DNA from: an uncultured Mailhella sp.
GTDB lineage: Bacteria > Desulfobacterota > Desulfovibrionia > Desulfovibrionales > Desulfovibrionaceae
Assembly (NCBI RefSeq): GCF_944324995.1
Contig: NZ_CALUYL010000002.1
Span: 62,001-126,000, forward strand
DNA length: 64,000 nt
Reading direction: 5' to 3'
This document shows positions 47,063 to 56,877 of the stretch, in pieces. How positions within the stretch are numbered: the stretch's first letter is position 1; the number at the start of each line of letters is the position of its first letter. The notes under the pieces are model-generated. The model ran no database searches. It had not been told where the DNA came from and saw only the letters and a list, made by a program, of their open reading frames with translations. The translations under genes and the position numbers were made by a program.

Positions 47063-48310
47063 CTATTCCGAGCGCCCCGCACCGGTCGGCTTCAATGTTC
47101 CGGCAAAGGAAGGCAGAAGTCTTGTTGCCGCAATGAAGACGGCAAGCCCCACGCACGGAGCCGCGGCAAGCGCGAGAAAGGCCGCGCTGTAGCTGACATG
47201 ATGAGCAAAAAGTCCGCCGTAGGTATTGCTCAGCGAAGCGCCGACGCCCTGAACGGTAAGCACCATGCCGAGGCCCATATTGATATGCCCGCTGCCCTGA
47301 AGCAGACGCGCGACAATGCCCGGCGTAGCCACCCCCAGAAGACCGGCGCCGACGCCGTCAAGCATCTGCACGGGAATGATGTTCCACGGGCTTTCCCACA
47401 ATCCGGCAATGCATCCGCGAATCGGAAGCGCCAGCAGCGCCAGAAGAAAAAGCCAGCCGTAACCTTTTTTCTGGGCGACTTTTGCGCCCCAGAGCGCCAT
47501 GCCTATCATGGTGGCCTGCGCCAGCACCACGGTTCCCGCCGTGTAGGCCGCGCCGTTCACACTGAACCTGGCCACGGCGGACTGCCCCAGAAGAGGCAGC
47601 AGCGCCGCATTGCCGAGATGAAAGAAAAACAGCGTGACGGCTACGGCAAGCAGACCTTTATCCACAAAGAGCAGACGAAAATTCCGCGCGGGCCGCTCCC
47701 TGCTCGGCGAATCCGAAGGTTCAAGACCGCGCGCGGCGGCATAGTCGATATGGTCGGGATTGATGCGGGCCAGACTGAACACGGCCAGCGCGCCCATGAC
47801 CGCCATCACGAAGAACACGCCGGGAATGCCGAAAAAATACCCTACCGTTCCTCCGAGCACGGCGGTCGAGGCGTTGCCGGCATGGCTCCAGGCTTCGTTT
47901 CGGCCGAGCCTGGCGGGAAGTCCCTTCTGCCCCACCATGCCCAGCGTGATGCCGGTAAGCGCGGGAGCAATGGCCGCCGCCGCGATGCTTTGAAGAATGC
48001 GGGAGAAACCGGCGGCCGCCGCGCCGCTCTGCACAAAGACCAGTCCGCAGCCCGCCACGATGAGACATACGCTTGCCGCAATGAGTCTGCGCTTGTGCCG
48101 CGTGTGATCGGCCAGCGCCCCGAGCGGCGTGATGCAGAACAGTTCGGCCAGCCCTCCCGCGGTCATGACAAAGCCGATTTCATCGGGCGTCCAGTTCTGT
48201 TCCTGCAAATAGACGCCGAGAAAAGGTCCCAGACCGTCGCGCACGTCGGCAAGAGCAAAGCAGAGTAAGGAGAGAAATATCAGCGATCCTTGTTTCGACG
48301 TGTTGGACAT
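47063..48310 (-). CDS. MFS transporter
   Basis: A 415-residue polytopic inner-membrane protein with about twelve hydrophobic segments. The N-terminus (GSLIFLSLLCFALADVRDGLGPFLGVYLQ) and the loop motif GALADHTRHKRRLI between spans 2 and 3 are typical of the major facilitator superfamily. The central loop is charged (EPSDSPSRERPARN). The substrate cannot be predicted. Transcribed as a single gene away from the intergenic stretch to its right. Confidence 0.9.
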   Translation of the reverse strand: MSNTSKQGSLIFLSLLCFALADVRDGLGPFLGVYLQEQNWTPDEIGFVMTAGGLAELFCITPLGALADHTRHKRRLIAASVCLIVAGCGLVFVQSGAAAAGFSRILQSIAAAAIAPALTGITLGMVGQKGLPARLGRNEAWSHAGNASTAVLGGTVGYFFGIPGVFFVMAVMGALAVFSLARINPDHIDYAAARGLEPSDSPSRERPARNFRLLFVDKGLLAVAVTLFFFHLGNAALLPLLGQSAVARFSVNGAAYTAGTVVLAQATMIGMALWGAKVAQKKGYGWLFLLALLALPIRGCIAGLWESPWNIIPVQMLDGVGAGLLGVATPGIVARLLQGSGHINMGLGMVLTVQGVGASLSNTYGGLFAHHVSYSAAFLALAAAPCVGLAVFIAATRLLPSFAGTLKPTGAGRSE

Positions 48311-49480
48311 CTATTGCCTCTTTTTACCTAACAGCATGAATTTTCAAAAAATTTTTTACAGTTCTAGCAATGCGCATGAAAAAGTCAACCACTGCCTGTT
48401 CACGGCATGAAGACGGTGCCGCTCCATGAAAAGATCCCGACGCATGACCGAAAGAGCAACCATGCCGTGGATGATACATAAAACAACGACTGCCTGCTGA
48501 CGACAGGAAAACGCATTGTTTGAGCTCATGCTATCAAAAGAACGATGACGCCCGTCCGGAACAGAACTTTCTCCTGGTCAGGCATTTCTGCATGACTTTT
48601 TTCTTTTTTCCAACCCCTCTGACATTCTTCAGCAGATACGGAACATTAAACAGAAAACCAGCCTGTCCGGGATAGTCGGCAGGCTGGTCGTGCAGAGGAA
48701 AACAAAAAGAGGAGGGTATGGAAGGTTTCGGGTCATGGGTCTCGGCATGACCGTCCACGCTTTTTTTCTAGTCAAAAGACGAAAAAAGGTCACGTTTCAA
48801 ACTCTTTCTCCGTGTTTCGCTACCTTGCGCAGCGTCCCGAGCTCCGATTCCAGCGACGCCGCGCTCAACATGACGAGCCCCGACGTCCGCGTCTTTTCAG
48901 GGCGACGCCTGCTTCGCCGACAGCCGAATGATCCGCCGATCCTTGAAAAGCGTTGAGCAGCTCTTCCGGCGACAGCGCTTCCGTCTTTAAACACAACACC
49001 GGTCTGATCGGAGGAGGTCTCGACCAGACCGGCACACAGGAGGAAAGCAGACACACGAGAATATGCAAAGGTTTTCCAGGGGGAAGAGGCAACCTGCATG
49101 CTATTTTTATAGCACGGCTGCCCGAAAAGTCATGTTTCAAACTCTTTCCGACGGCTGAAACACTTTGAAAGGCTTTCGGAAGAACTTCCGGCACGCCGTT
49201 TCTTCATGCTTTTTCAGATGCGCTCCGTTCTCCGGCCATGCACAAATGAAGTTATCCATGGAAATTCCATAACTTTTTTCTTCTTCCTTTCCGCATGACG
49301 GGCAACACGCTCCCCTCGGGCTCTTCAAGCGCATGCAGACCGCGTGTTTGCCTTTTGCCATGGTCGCGGCTATTCTTTTCGCGAACTTGCGCTTTTCCAA
49401 CGTGTTTCCGCTCCGTTGCCGAAAACACGCCCGGCGAAACGCGCATCCTTCATCCCAGAAAAGCAAGGAAGGAATACTCC
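48311..49480. other. 1.2 kb intergenic stretch with repeats and an orphan terminator
   Basis: No gene is supported. Two near-identical 20-bp stretches lie about 340 bp apart, sharing GTTTCAAACTCTTTC (near 48795 and 49132). A dyad at 49001-49034 contains CCGGTCTG and CAGACCGG, and a minus-strand terminator is at 48658-48687. The region may be gene remains or hold a small RNA. Confidence 0.45.
48658..48687 (-). terminator. Orphan terminator, minus strand
   Basis: CCAGCCTG (48658-48665) pairs with CAGGCTGG (48680-48687); on the minus strand it is followed by TTTTCTG. No minus-strand gene lies upstream, so its transcript is unidentified. Confidence 0.55.
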
Positions 49481-50134
49481 ATGAAAAAACTCTGCACGCT
49501 CGGACTCATTGCCACGCTGCTGCTCGGCAGCGGCTGCGCCATGCAAAGCAACACCGGCAGAGGCGCCGCCTACGGAACCGCCGGAGGCGCAGCCGCCGGA
49601 GCCATTCTCGGTCAGATCATCGGCGGCAACACCAAGTCCACGCTCATCGGCACGGCCGCAGGCGCCGTCATCGGCGGCCTTGCGGGAACCGGCGTCGGAG
49701 CCATGATGGACAAACAGGAAAACGACATGCGTCAGGCGCTGGCCGATTCCGAAGCCGTGGCCGTTCAGCGCGAAGGCAACGCCCTTGCCCTCACCTTCAA
49801 GAGCGACTTCACCTTCGACGTGAACTCTTCCAGCATCCGTCCCGGCCTCTACTCCGAGCTCGACCGCGTGGCGCAGGTGCTCTCCGCCTACCCGCAGACC
49901 ACCATTCTCATTGCCGGACACACCGACAGCACCGGTTCCGACGCCTACAATCAGCAGCTTTCCGAACGCCGCGCCCAGAGCGTGAAAAACGCCCTCGTTC
50001 AGCGCGGCATTGCGGCAGGCAGAATTCAGGCCGTGGGCTACGGAGAAAGTTCTCCCATCGCCGACAACAGCACGGAATACGGCCGTCAGCAGAACCGCCG
50101 CGTCGAAGTGCGCATCAATCCGGTGCAGCAGTAA
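49481..50134 (+). CDS. OmpA-family lipoprotein (YiaD-like)
   Basis: A 217-residue outer-membrane lipoprotein. The signal MKKLCTLGLIATLLLGSGC ends in the lipobox LGSGC, with lipid attachment at C19. A glycine-zipper region follows (about 28-85, AAYGTAGGAAAGAILG), then an OmpA C-terminal peptidoglycan-binding domain (about 110-215; AGHTDSTGSDAYNQQLSERRA and YGESSPIADNSTEYGRQQNRRVEV). It links outer membrane and peptidoglycan. ATG 49481 was chosen at the lipoprotein signal; GGAAGGA lies upstream. Not linked to neighbours. Confidence 0.93.
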   Translation: MKKLCTLGLIATLLLGSGCAMQSNTGRGAAYGTAGGAAAGAILGQIIGGNTKSTLIGTAAGAVIGGLAGTGVGAMMDKQENDMRQALADSEAVAVQREGNALALTFKSDFTFDVNSSSIRPGLYSELDRVAQVLSAYPQTTILIAGHTDSTGSDAYNQQLSERRAQSVKNALVQRGIAAGRIQAVGYGESSPIADNSTEYGRQQNRRVEVRINPVQQ

Positions 50135-50311
50135 GACCGGCATACGGCGCGACGTCAGCTGGTCGCCCCGCCGTATGCGTCAGTTTCGCGGAGCGTCCGC
50201 CCGGGCGCTCCGCAGCCCTTTCTCTGCCCTTCGCCCTTGTGCCGTCGCTTGGAAGACGCTCCTTTCCGGCGTTTTCGATTCCGGCCTTCGACGTTCTTTT
50301 CCGGCCCTTCC

Positions 50312-50743
50312 ATGACGGAATACCTTCTCATGTTCTTCGTGGCCTTCATTTCCGCCACGCTGCTCCCCGCCCAGTCGGAAGCGCTGCTTGTGGCGCTTGT
50401 GGCCGAGGGAACACACTCGCCCTGGCTGCTTGTGGCCACGGCCGCCGCGGGCAACACGCTCGGCGCGGCGGTCAACTGGCTGCTCGGTCTTTTTGCCCAG
50501 AAATTCAGGAACAAACGCTGGTTTCCCGTGAAGGAATCCGCCCTTCTCCGCGCCGAGGCGTGGTATCACAAATATGGACGCTGGTCGCTGCTCATGAGCT
50601 GGCTGCCGCTCGTCGGCGACGCGCTTACCGTGGCGGCGGGCGTTCTGCGGGAGCCCTTCCGCTCTTTTCTGCCCATCACCCTTACGGGCAAGCTGCTGCG
50701 CTACGTGGTGCTGGTCGGCATGTATCTCATGGTCTGCGAGTAA
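50312..50743 (+). CDS. yqaA: YqaA-family membrane protein (DedA-like)
   Basis: A 143-residue protein with about four membrane segments. MTEYLLMFFVAFISATLLPAQSEALL, then GNTLGAAVNWLLG, and WYHKYGRWSLLMSWLPLVGDALTVAAGVLR match the YqaA branch of the VTT/DedA proteins, putative membrane transporters or lipid scramblases. The start at 50312 has no strong ribosome-binding site but fits the family. Confidence 0.85.
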   Translation: MTEYLLMFFVAFISATLLPAQSEALLVALVAEGTHSPWLLVATAAAGNTLGAAVNWLLGLFAQKFRNKRWFPVKESALLRAEAWYHKYGRWSLLMSWLPLVGDALTVAAGVLREPFRSFLPITLTGKLLRYVVLVGMYLMVCE

Positions 50744-50909
50744 ATGCTGCCTGCTCCGCCGCAAGCGCCTTCACGAAAGCAGTCTGCGCCTTCCGAAAAA
50801 AACGCGACGGACGCTTCCGTTCCCGACGCCCGCAGACGCGCAGCTCTTTACGACGCCCGCAGGCCCCTCGGTCTTGTCCGACGCGCCGAATGCTGTTCAA
50901 GGAGAACTC

Positions 50910-51890
50910 ATGAAATCTTTTCTGACGGAAATACCGCTGAGCGACATTCCCGGATTTTTTATCGGACACGCTCAGGACGAGAAAGGCATGACGGGCTGCA
51001 CCGTGGTGCTTGCCGAAACCGACATGGCTGCGGGCCTCGACGTGCGCGGCGGCGGCCCTGCGTCCCGCGAAACGGAGCTGCTCTCTCCCGTGGCCGCCTG
51101 CGAACGCATTCACGCCGTGCTGCTTGCCGGCGGCAGCGCCTTCGGACTGCGCGCGGCGGACGGCGTCATGCGCTTTCTGGAAGAGCGCGGCCGGGGCTTC
51201 GACACCGGTTTCGCCCGCGTTCCGCTGGTGTGCGCCTCCTGCCTGTACGATCTCGGCATAGGCGACGCTTCGGCAAGGCCCGATGCCGACATGGCCTATC
51301 ATGCCTGCCTCGACGCCGCCGGAAACCGCCCCGCGTGCGGCAACGTCGGCGCGGGCGCAGGCTGCACCGTGGGCAAGCTCAACGGCGCGGGATGCATGAT
51401 GAAATCCGGCCTCGGCGGCTATGCCGCGCGCATCGGAGAGGTCATGGTGGGGGCCGTGGTGGCGGTCAACGCGCTGGGCGACGTGTTCGACATCGACACG
51501 GGAAAGCGCCTCGCCGGCATGCTCTCGCCGGACAAAAGGAGCTTTGCAGACAGTGAACGGGAACTGCTGCGCACCTGCGCCGAACGCGCGGACAATCTCT
51601 TCACCGGCAACACCACCATCGGCTGCGTGCTCACCAATGCAGCATTCGACAAGACCCGGCTGAAAAAAATTGCCGCCATGGCGCATAACGGTCTTGCCAG
51701 AACCATACGTCCGGTTCACACCTCCGCCGACGGCGACAGCATCTACGCGCTCTCGTCGGGGCGCGTGCGCGCCCATCAGGACGCCGTGGGCACGCTGGCC
51801 GCCTACGTCATGGGAAAAGCCGTCAACGCGGCCGTGCGCTGCGCCGTCGGCACGGCAGACTGCCCTGCCGCGCGCGATCTTTCGTTCTAA
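50910..51890 (+). CDS. P1-family peptidase (DmpA/BapA-like)
   Basis: A 326-residue member of the DmpA-type aminopeptidase/beta-peptidyl aminopeptidase family. Conserved stretches are IPGFFIGHAQDEKGMTGCTVVL, the LLAGGSAFGLRAADGVMRFLEERGRGF block, GNVGAGAGCTVGK, and GNTTIGCVLTNA at about residues 230-241, where N-nucleophile self-cleavage occurs in characterised relatives. It is cytoplasmic and the substrate is unknown. AAGGAG lies 6 nt before the ATG. A terminator shared with dnaK follows. Confidence 0.88.
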   Translation: MKSFLTEIPLSDIPGFFIGHAQDEKGMTGCTVVLAETDMAAGLDVRGGGPASRETELLSPVAACERIHAVLLAGGSAFGLRAADGVMRFLEERGRGFDTGFARVPLVCASCLYDLGIGDASARPDADMAYHACLDAAGNRPACGNVGAGAGCTVGKLNGAGCMMKSGLGGYAARIGEVMVGAVVAVNALGDVFDIDTGKRLAGMLSPDKRSFADSERELLRTCAERADNLFTGNTTIGCVLTNAAFDKTRLKKIAAMAHNGLARTIRPVHTSADGDSIYALSSGRVRAHQDAVGTLAAYVMGKAVNAAVRCAVGTADCPAARDLSF

Positions 51891-51970
51891 CGCGCGGCCC
51901 CTTTCCCGGCGACACAGCAGCGCGCCGCAAACGCGCTCCGGCCCGAGACCTGCCCCCTCTTTCAGGCACA

Positions 51971-52025
51971 AAAAAACGCCTTTTTCCCGTTGCGGACATG
52001 CCGTTCGGAGAAAAGGGCGTTTTCA
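51971..52025. terminator. Terminator between P1 peptidase and dnaK
   Basis: AAAACGCCTTTTT and AAAAGGGCGTTTT form a long stem with one bulge at 51973-52023. The convergent genes can both use it. Confidence 0.75.
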
Positions 52026-52163
52026 TTATGGCGCGCGCATGCCGCGCGTGGGAGGAGGGGCGGCTGCGGTGCTGCCGAGCGCGTGCCGCCCGAAGAAAAG
52101 AGGAAAGCCCCCGTCCGGGAGGGACGGGGGCCTGAGATCGGTGTTCAGACAAAAACCGAGAGC

Positions 52164-54065
52164 TTACTTCACTTCGGTGAAGTCGGCGTCAACGACGTCG
52201 TCGTCCTTCTTGCCGCCGTTCGGCTGAGCCTGCTGGCCGGCCTGAGCGCCCTGCTGCTGAGCCTGAGCGTTCTTGTAGAGCATTTCAGCCAGCTTGTGGG
52301 AAGCCTGCGAGAGGTCGTCGGAAGCCTTCTTGATGGCATCGGTGTCGGAGCCTTCCATGGCCTTCTTGAGCACTTCGGTCTTGCTTTCCACGTCGGACTT
52401 GACCGCAGGATCAACCTTGTCGCCGAGATCCTTGAGGGACTTTTCGGTGGCGTAGATCAGGGCGTCGGCCTGGTTGCGGGCCTCGATGTTTTCCTGCTTC
52501 TTCTTGTCTTCCGCGGCGTTGGCTTCAGCTTCGCGCACCAGCTTGTTGATCTCTTCTTCGCTGAGGCCGGAAGAAGACTTGATCTGGATGGACTGTTCCT
52601 TGCCGGTGCCGAGATCCTTGGCGGACACGTTCACGATGCCGTTGGCGTCAATGTCGAAGGTAACTTCAATCTGCGGCACGCCGCGGGGAGCGGCGGGAAT
52701 GCCGGTGAGCTGGAAGTTGCCCAGAGTCATGTTGTCGGCCGCCATCGGGCGTTCGCCCTGCAGAACATGAATGTCCACGGCAGGCTGGTTGTCCGCAGCG
52801 GTGGAGAAGGTCTGACTCTTGCGGGTAGGAATGGTGGTGTTGCGGTCGATCAGCTTGGTGAACACGCCGCCCATGGTTTCAATGCCGAGGGAAAGCGGAG
52901 TCACGTCGAGCAGCAGCACGTCCTTGACGTCGCCGGTGAGAATGGCACCCTGAATGGAAGCGCCCATGGCCACCACTTCATCGGGGTTCACGGAACGGTT
53001 GGGATCCTTGCCGAAGAATTCGCCGACCTTCTTCTGCACCAGAGGCATACGGGTCATGCCGCCGACCAGAACCACTTCGTCGATGTCGGAAGCGGAGAGA
53101 CCGGCGTCGGCAAGAGCCTTGCGGCAGGGTTCGATGGAGCGTTCCACCAGATCCATGACCATCTGTTCGAGCTTGGCGCGGGTGAGGGTCATCATGAGAT
53201 GCTTGGGGCCGGTGGCGTCAGCCGTGATGAAGGGCAGGTTGATCTGGGTTTCCAGGGAGTTGGAGAGTTCCTTCTTGGCGTTTTCAGCCGCTTCCTTCAG
53301 ACGCTGCAGAGCCATGCGGTCCTGCGACAGATCAATGCCGTACTGACCCTTGAATTCATCCACCATGTAGCGGATGATGCGCTGGTCGAAGTCTTCGCCG
53401 CCGAGGAAGGTATCGCCGTTGGTGGCGCGCACTTCCACGACGTTGTCGCCGACTTCGAGGATGGAGATATCAAAGGTGCCGCCGCCGAGGTCGTACACGG
53501 CGATCTTTTCATTGGCCTTGCGGTCGAAGCCGTACGCCAGAGAAGCGGCGGTAGGCTCGTTGATGATACGCTTGACTTCAAGACCGGCGATCTTGCCGGC
53601 GTCCTTGGTGGCCTGACGCTGAGCGTCGTTGAAGTAGGCAGGCACCGTGATGACGGCTTCGGTCACAGGTTCGCCGAGGTAGGCTTCGGCGTCCTTCTTG
53701 AGCTGGCCGAGAATGACGGCGGAAATTTCCTGAGGGCTGTAGTCATGCCCGTCCACGCGCACGGCGGCGTCGCCGTTGGCGGAAGCCACGATGGCGTAGG
53801 GAGCGTGCTGCATCCAGTGCTGCACTTCAGGAGAATCGGCGCGACGGCCCATCAGACGCTTGACGGCGAAAATGGTGCGGTCGGGGTTGGTGACAGCCTG
53901 ACGCTTGGCGGTTTCGCCCACCAGACGTTCCTTATCGGTAAAAGCGACGATGGACGGAGTGGTCCGGCCGCCATTGGGATTGGAGATGCACTTGGGCTCC
54001 TTGCCTTCCATCACATAAACGCAGCTGTTGGTGGTGCCAAGGTCGATACCAATAATCTTGCCCAT
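52164..54065 (-). CDS. dnaK: Chaperone DnaK (Hsp70)
   Basis: A 633-residue Hsp70. The ATPase domain (1-385) begins [21 protein letters not shown] and has the phosphate-binding loops; the substrate-binding beta domain (about 390-500) is followed by a helical lid and a tail ending [13 protein letters not shown]. With DnaJ and GrpE, neither adjacent here, it refolds proteins. GGAGGAAATATAGT precedes the ATG at 54065, an ideal ribosome-binding site. A heat-shock promoter was searched for but not clearly seen. Length is normal. Confidence 0.98.
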   Translation of the reverse strand: MGKIIGIDLGTTNSCVYVMEGKEPKCISNPNGGRTTPSIVAFTDKERLVGETAKRQAVTNPDRTIFAVKRLMGRRADSPEVQHWMQHAPYAIVASANGDAAVRVDGHDYSPQEISAVILGQLKKDAEAYLGEPVTEAVITVPAYFNDAQRQATKDAGKIAGLEVKRIINEPTAASLAYGFDRKANEKIAVYDLGGGTFDISILEVGDNVVEVRATNGDTFLGGEDFDQRIIRYMVDEFKGQYGIDLSQDRMALQRLKEAAENAKKELSNSLETQINLPFITADATGPKHLMMTLTRAKLEQMVMDLVERSIEPCRKALADAGLSASDIDEVVLVGGMTRMPLVQKKVGEFFGKDPNRSVNPDEVVAMGASIQGAILTGDVKDVLLLDVTPLSLGIETMGGVFTKLIDRNTTIPTRKSQTFSTAADNQPAVDIHVLQGERPMAADNMTLGNFQLTGIPAAPRGVPQIEVTFDIDANGIVNVSAKDLGTGKEQSIQIKSSSGLSEEEINKLVREAEANAAEDKKKQENIEARNQADALIYATEKSLKDLGDKVDPAVKSDVESKTEVLKKAMEGSDTDAIKKASDDLSQASHKLAEMLYKNAQAQQQGAQAGQQAQPNGGKKDDDVVDADFTEVK

Positions 54066-54384
54066 ACTATATTTCCTCCTCAGATATTGCACATGTTGGG
54101 GAAGAGCCCGCCCGGAGGGCTGAACTCTTACATGCAATAGGTAATTCCGTTTTGCGGTCCGTCTAGGGGGGAAGGAAAAATTTTTTTGAAAATTGTCGAT
54201 TTCGGTCGAACGGCCGGAGACGAGCGCGCCGTCTGCACGAAAGACGCGGGGCCCGCCTGCGCCTCGTGTTGCCCGCAGGCCCGCAGAACGCGCGCCCGAC
54301 CCGACCCGCGTTCTGGGCAGCAGACTGCGTTCCGTTCAGCGCCCTCTGCGGGCCTTTCACGGCTTCACCCGCATCTGTTGGACA
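54066..54384. other. dnaK upstream region
   Basis: About 320 bp that must contain the dnaK promoter. A G/A-rich stretch at 54165-54187 stands out. No CIRCE element was found and no convincing sigma-32 promoter could be named. No gene is seen. Confidence 0.4.
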
Positions 54385-54430
54385 AAAAGAACCGCCTCTC
54401 CCGACATGCCGGAAAAGACGGTTCTTCTTT
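54385..54430 (-). terminator. Terminator after aroD
   Basis: AAGAACCG (54387-54394) pairs with CGGTTCTT (54419-54426). On the minus strand it ends CGGTTCTTTTTGTC. It lies about 170 bp after the aroD stop. Confidence 0.7.
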
Positions 54431-54595
54431 ATTTAAGGAACTATGGTCAGACGGACGAAGCGCCATGCTCCCGCGACGATCTGCGCAGGCTCAAGGAACA
54501 GCGCCATGCTCCCGCCGGGGACGCCGCATGTTTTCTGCAAAGATGCAGGCAACACCAAGGCTCAGTCATCGGCAGCGCCGGAGCGCCTTTGCGCC

Positions 54596-55369
54596 CTATG
54601 CGCCGCCGCAGGCCTCATCGAGCGCGCGCAGCACACAATCGAGGGAGGATACGTCCATCTGCCCCGGAGCGCTGGCGCTTTTCGCCGCGCCGAAGGTGGC
54701 GGCGCTGCCGAAGCTCTGTCCGCACACGCGGCTCACCACGCCGAGCGGCCCCATGCTCATGGTCACGACCGGCTGATGCGCCCTTCGCGACGCCTCTTCC
54801 GTGGCGGCGAGCAGAGAGAGCACGTCGGCCCTGCTCTGCGGCATGACCGCGATTTTAAGAATGTCGGCTCCAAGCTCGTCCTGCATGAAGAGCAGACGAC
54901 GCACCATTTCCTCCCTGGGAGGCGTGGCGGAAAAGTCGTGATTGCTCGCCACCACGGGAATCCCGCAGGCATGGGCCCGGGCAATGATCTCTCTGGAGCG
55001 GCCGGAACGGAAAAAGGCTTCCACGTCCAGCGCGTCGATCTGGCCGCTTTCGCAAAGCTTCACGCAGAGCGAGGCATAACCCTCGTCGCTTACCGGGCAG
55101 CAGCCGCCCTCGTCCGTGGTGCGGAACGTGGCCAGAAGCGGCACGGTCAGCGCCTGCCGAAGCGCAAAGAGCGTCTCAAGCACGGCCGACTCATCCACGC
55201 CGGAAGATCCGCAGAACATATCCACCCGCCATTCGGCCATATCGGCGGGAAGAGAGGAAAGCCGCTCCGCCTCCCCGCACAGACCGGACAGGTCGGAAGA
55301 GGTGAGCGGAACAATGATGCAGGGGCGCCCCCTGCCTACGGCAAGACGACCTATGTGAACGATATTCAT
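54596..55369 (-). CDS. aroD: 3-dehydroquinate dehydratase, type I
   Basis: A 257-residue class I enzyme that converts 3-dehydroquinate to 3-dehydroshikimate in the shikimate pathway through a Schiff base. WRVDMF near residue 50, the active-site histidine in VVASNHDFSATP and the Schiff-base lysine in ADILKIAVMP are visible, and SMGPLGVVSRVCGQSFGSAATFG forms the C-terminal substrate loop. The start at 55369 (MNIVHIGRLAVGRGRP) has a weak ribosome-binding site. The upstream neighbour is a small unknown gene. Confidence 0.94.
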   Translation of the reverse strand: MNIVHIGRLAVGRGRPCIIVPLTSSDLSGLCGEAERLSSLPADMAEWRVDMFCGSSGVDESAVLETLFALRQALTVPLLATFRTTDEGGCCPVSDEGYASLCVKLCESGQIDALDVEAFFRSGRSREIIARAHACGIPVVASNHDFSATPPREEMVRRLLFMQDELGADILKIAVMPQSRADVLSLLAATEEASRRAHQPVVTMSMGPLGVVSRVCGQSFGSAATFGAAKSASAPGQMDVSSLDCVLRALDEACGGA

Positions 55370-55486
55370 GACATTCCCGAAGTTGCGAGTGATCCGCGCG
55401 AGACAAAAGACCGCGCACGAGCGCGAAAAAACACGCGTCGTACGGCCTCTTTCTGCACTGCGGAACGAAAAACGCGCCCTGTTCAA

Positions 55487-55735
55487 TCAGATCCAGGGGT
55501 CGTTGTCCGCCTCGTCAAGGAACTTGTAGGAACGCACATAGATGCGGCGCTGATCTTCTTCCATGACATTGCACAGCAATTCCACGGGAGATCCGACCAT
55601 TTCTGCCAGATCCGCCCCCGCTCCGCGGGGAAAGATAGGCCATTCCTGTTCTTCTTCATCAAGAAGTGCAACGCGGCAGGGGCCGCCTTCAAGGGGAGAA
55701 ACTGTACCTCTGAGCGTGACCGAAGCGGAACTCAT
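55487..55735 (-). CDS. Small uncharacterised protein (82 residues)
   Basis: An acidic 82-residue protein, MSSASVTLRGTVSPLEGGPCRV at the start and ending YKFLDEADNDPWI. The regular alternation of strand-like segments (RVALLDEEEQEWPIFP; SPVELLCNVMEEDQRRIYVRSY) suggests a small beta-rich fold. I do not recognise a family. A GAGG site 9 nt before the ATG and good codon use support it as real. It is divergent from murI and lies 117 bp upstream of aroD on the same strand. Confidence 0.65.
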   Translation of the reverse strand: MSSASVTLRGTVSPLEGGPCRVALLDEEEQEWPIFPRGAGADLAEMVGSPVELLCNVMEEDQRRIYVRSYKFLDEADNDPWI

Positions 55736-55989
55736 GCAAAAAGCCCTCAAAACATCAAAAAATCACTGGTCCAACGGACCTCAAGGCCCGGCAGCGCGTC
55801 CGGGATTTCTTGTACTGTGTTTGTTACAGTTCAGTTTTCTTGTCAAGACGCCTGCGGCATGAAAAGGTCTTCTTCCCGCAAAAATCTAGTCTGCCGCCCC
55901 CGCGACCGCTTCCCGGCATTGACCCCACCCTCTCCCCCGCGTTAGGAACAAGGGACTCAAGTCCCATATTTCCAAGACGCGAGGACTCC

Positions 55990-56877
55990 ATGATTACCAC
56001 TCAAGGCCTTTCCTCCAGCCATTCCGCTCTGCGCGAGCTGCCCATAGGACTCTTCGATTCCGGCGTGGGCGGCATGACGGTGCTGCGCGCCATGCGGGAA
56101 CAGCTTCCCAACGAATCGTTTCTCTACCTGGGCGACACCGCCCGCATGCCCTACGGCACCAAGGGCGTGGAAACCGTGCAGAGATACGCGCTGGAAGCCG
56201 CCGACAAGCTGGTGGAACGCGGCATAAAACTGCTCGTCATCGCCTGCAACACCGCCACGGCGGCGGCGCTTCCTCTGGTGCAGGCCGCGCATCCCGACAT
56301 CGACGTGGTGGGCGTGGTCGAACCCGGCGCCGAAGCCGCCTGCCGGGCCACGAAAAGCGGCTACATTGCCGTCATCGCCACCAGCGGAACCATACGCGGC
56401 CGCGCCTACGAACGGGCCATTCTGCAGCGCATGCCGCAGGCGCGCATTTCCGCGCTCGCCTGTCCGCTGTTCGTGTCCATGGTGGAGGACGGACTGCTTG
56501 AAGGTCCGCTCGCCGAAGGACTGGCGGCCCGGTATCTCGATCCTATTTTTCACGATCCGCGCGAACAGGGGCTGGAAGTCCCCGACACGCTGGTGCTGGC
56601 CTGCACGCATTTTCCGCTTCTGCGCAACGCCATAGCCCACGTGGCGGGCGAAGGGGTCACGCTGGTGGACTCCGCGTGCAACACCGCGCGCGACGTGCGC
56701 AAGCTCCTGCAGGAAAAGCACCTCGCCCGCGGCTCCGGGCCCGATGTGGGCATGCCGCTCTGCCCCGGCTCCGTGCGCTTTCTCACCACCGACGACGTGC
56801 CCCGCTTCACCCGCATGGGCGAACTTTTTCTGGGCATACCCATAGCACCCTGTACCGTAGAACTGGTGGAACTCTGA
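55990..56877 (+). CDS. murI: Glutamate racemase
   Basis: A 295-residue enzyme that makes D-glutamate for peptidoglycan. Hallmarks are IGLFDSGVGGMTVLRAM, ACNTATAAAL with the first catalytic Cys, and LACTHFPLLRNAI with the second catalytic Cys. The C-terminus extends slightly beyond the usual end (PCTVELVEL). ATG 55990 was chosen for the homology start (ALRELPIGLFDSG); the preceding GAGGACTCC is a weak ribosome-binding site. The stop overlaps the truA start (TGATG). Confidence 0.95.
   Translation: MITTQGLSSSHSALRELPIGLFDSGVGGMTVLRAMREQLPNESFLYLGDTARMPYGTKGVETVQRYALEAADKLVERGIKLLVIACNTATAAALPLVQAAHPDIDVVGVVEPGAEAACRATKSGYIAVIATSGTIRGRAYERAILQRMPQARISALACPLFVSMVEDGLLEGPLAEGLAARYLDPIFHDPREQGLEVPDTLVLACTHFPLLRNAIAHVAGEGVTLVDSACNTARDVRKLLQEKHLARGSGPDVGMPLCPGSVRFLTTDDVPRFTRMGELFLGIPIAPCTVELVEL

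Noticed and set aside
51990..54140. Open frame of 716 codons on the plus strand
   Set aside because: Antisense to dnaK, a frequent artefact opposite Hsp70 genes.
54066..54240. Heat-shock (sigma-32) promoter or CIRCE before dnaK
   Set aside because: Candidate hexamers fit poorly and no CIRCE inverted repeat is present.
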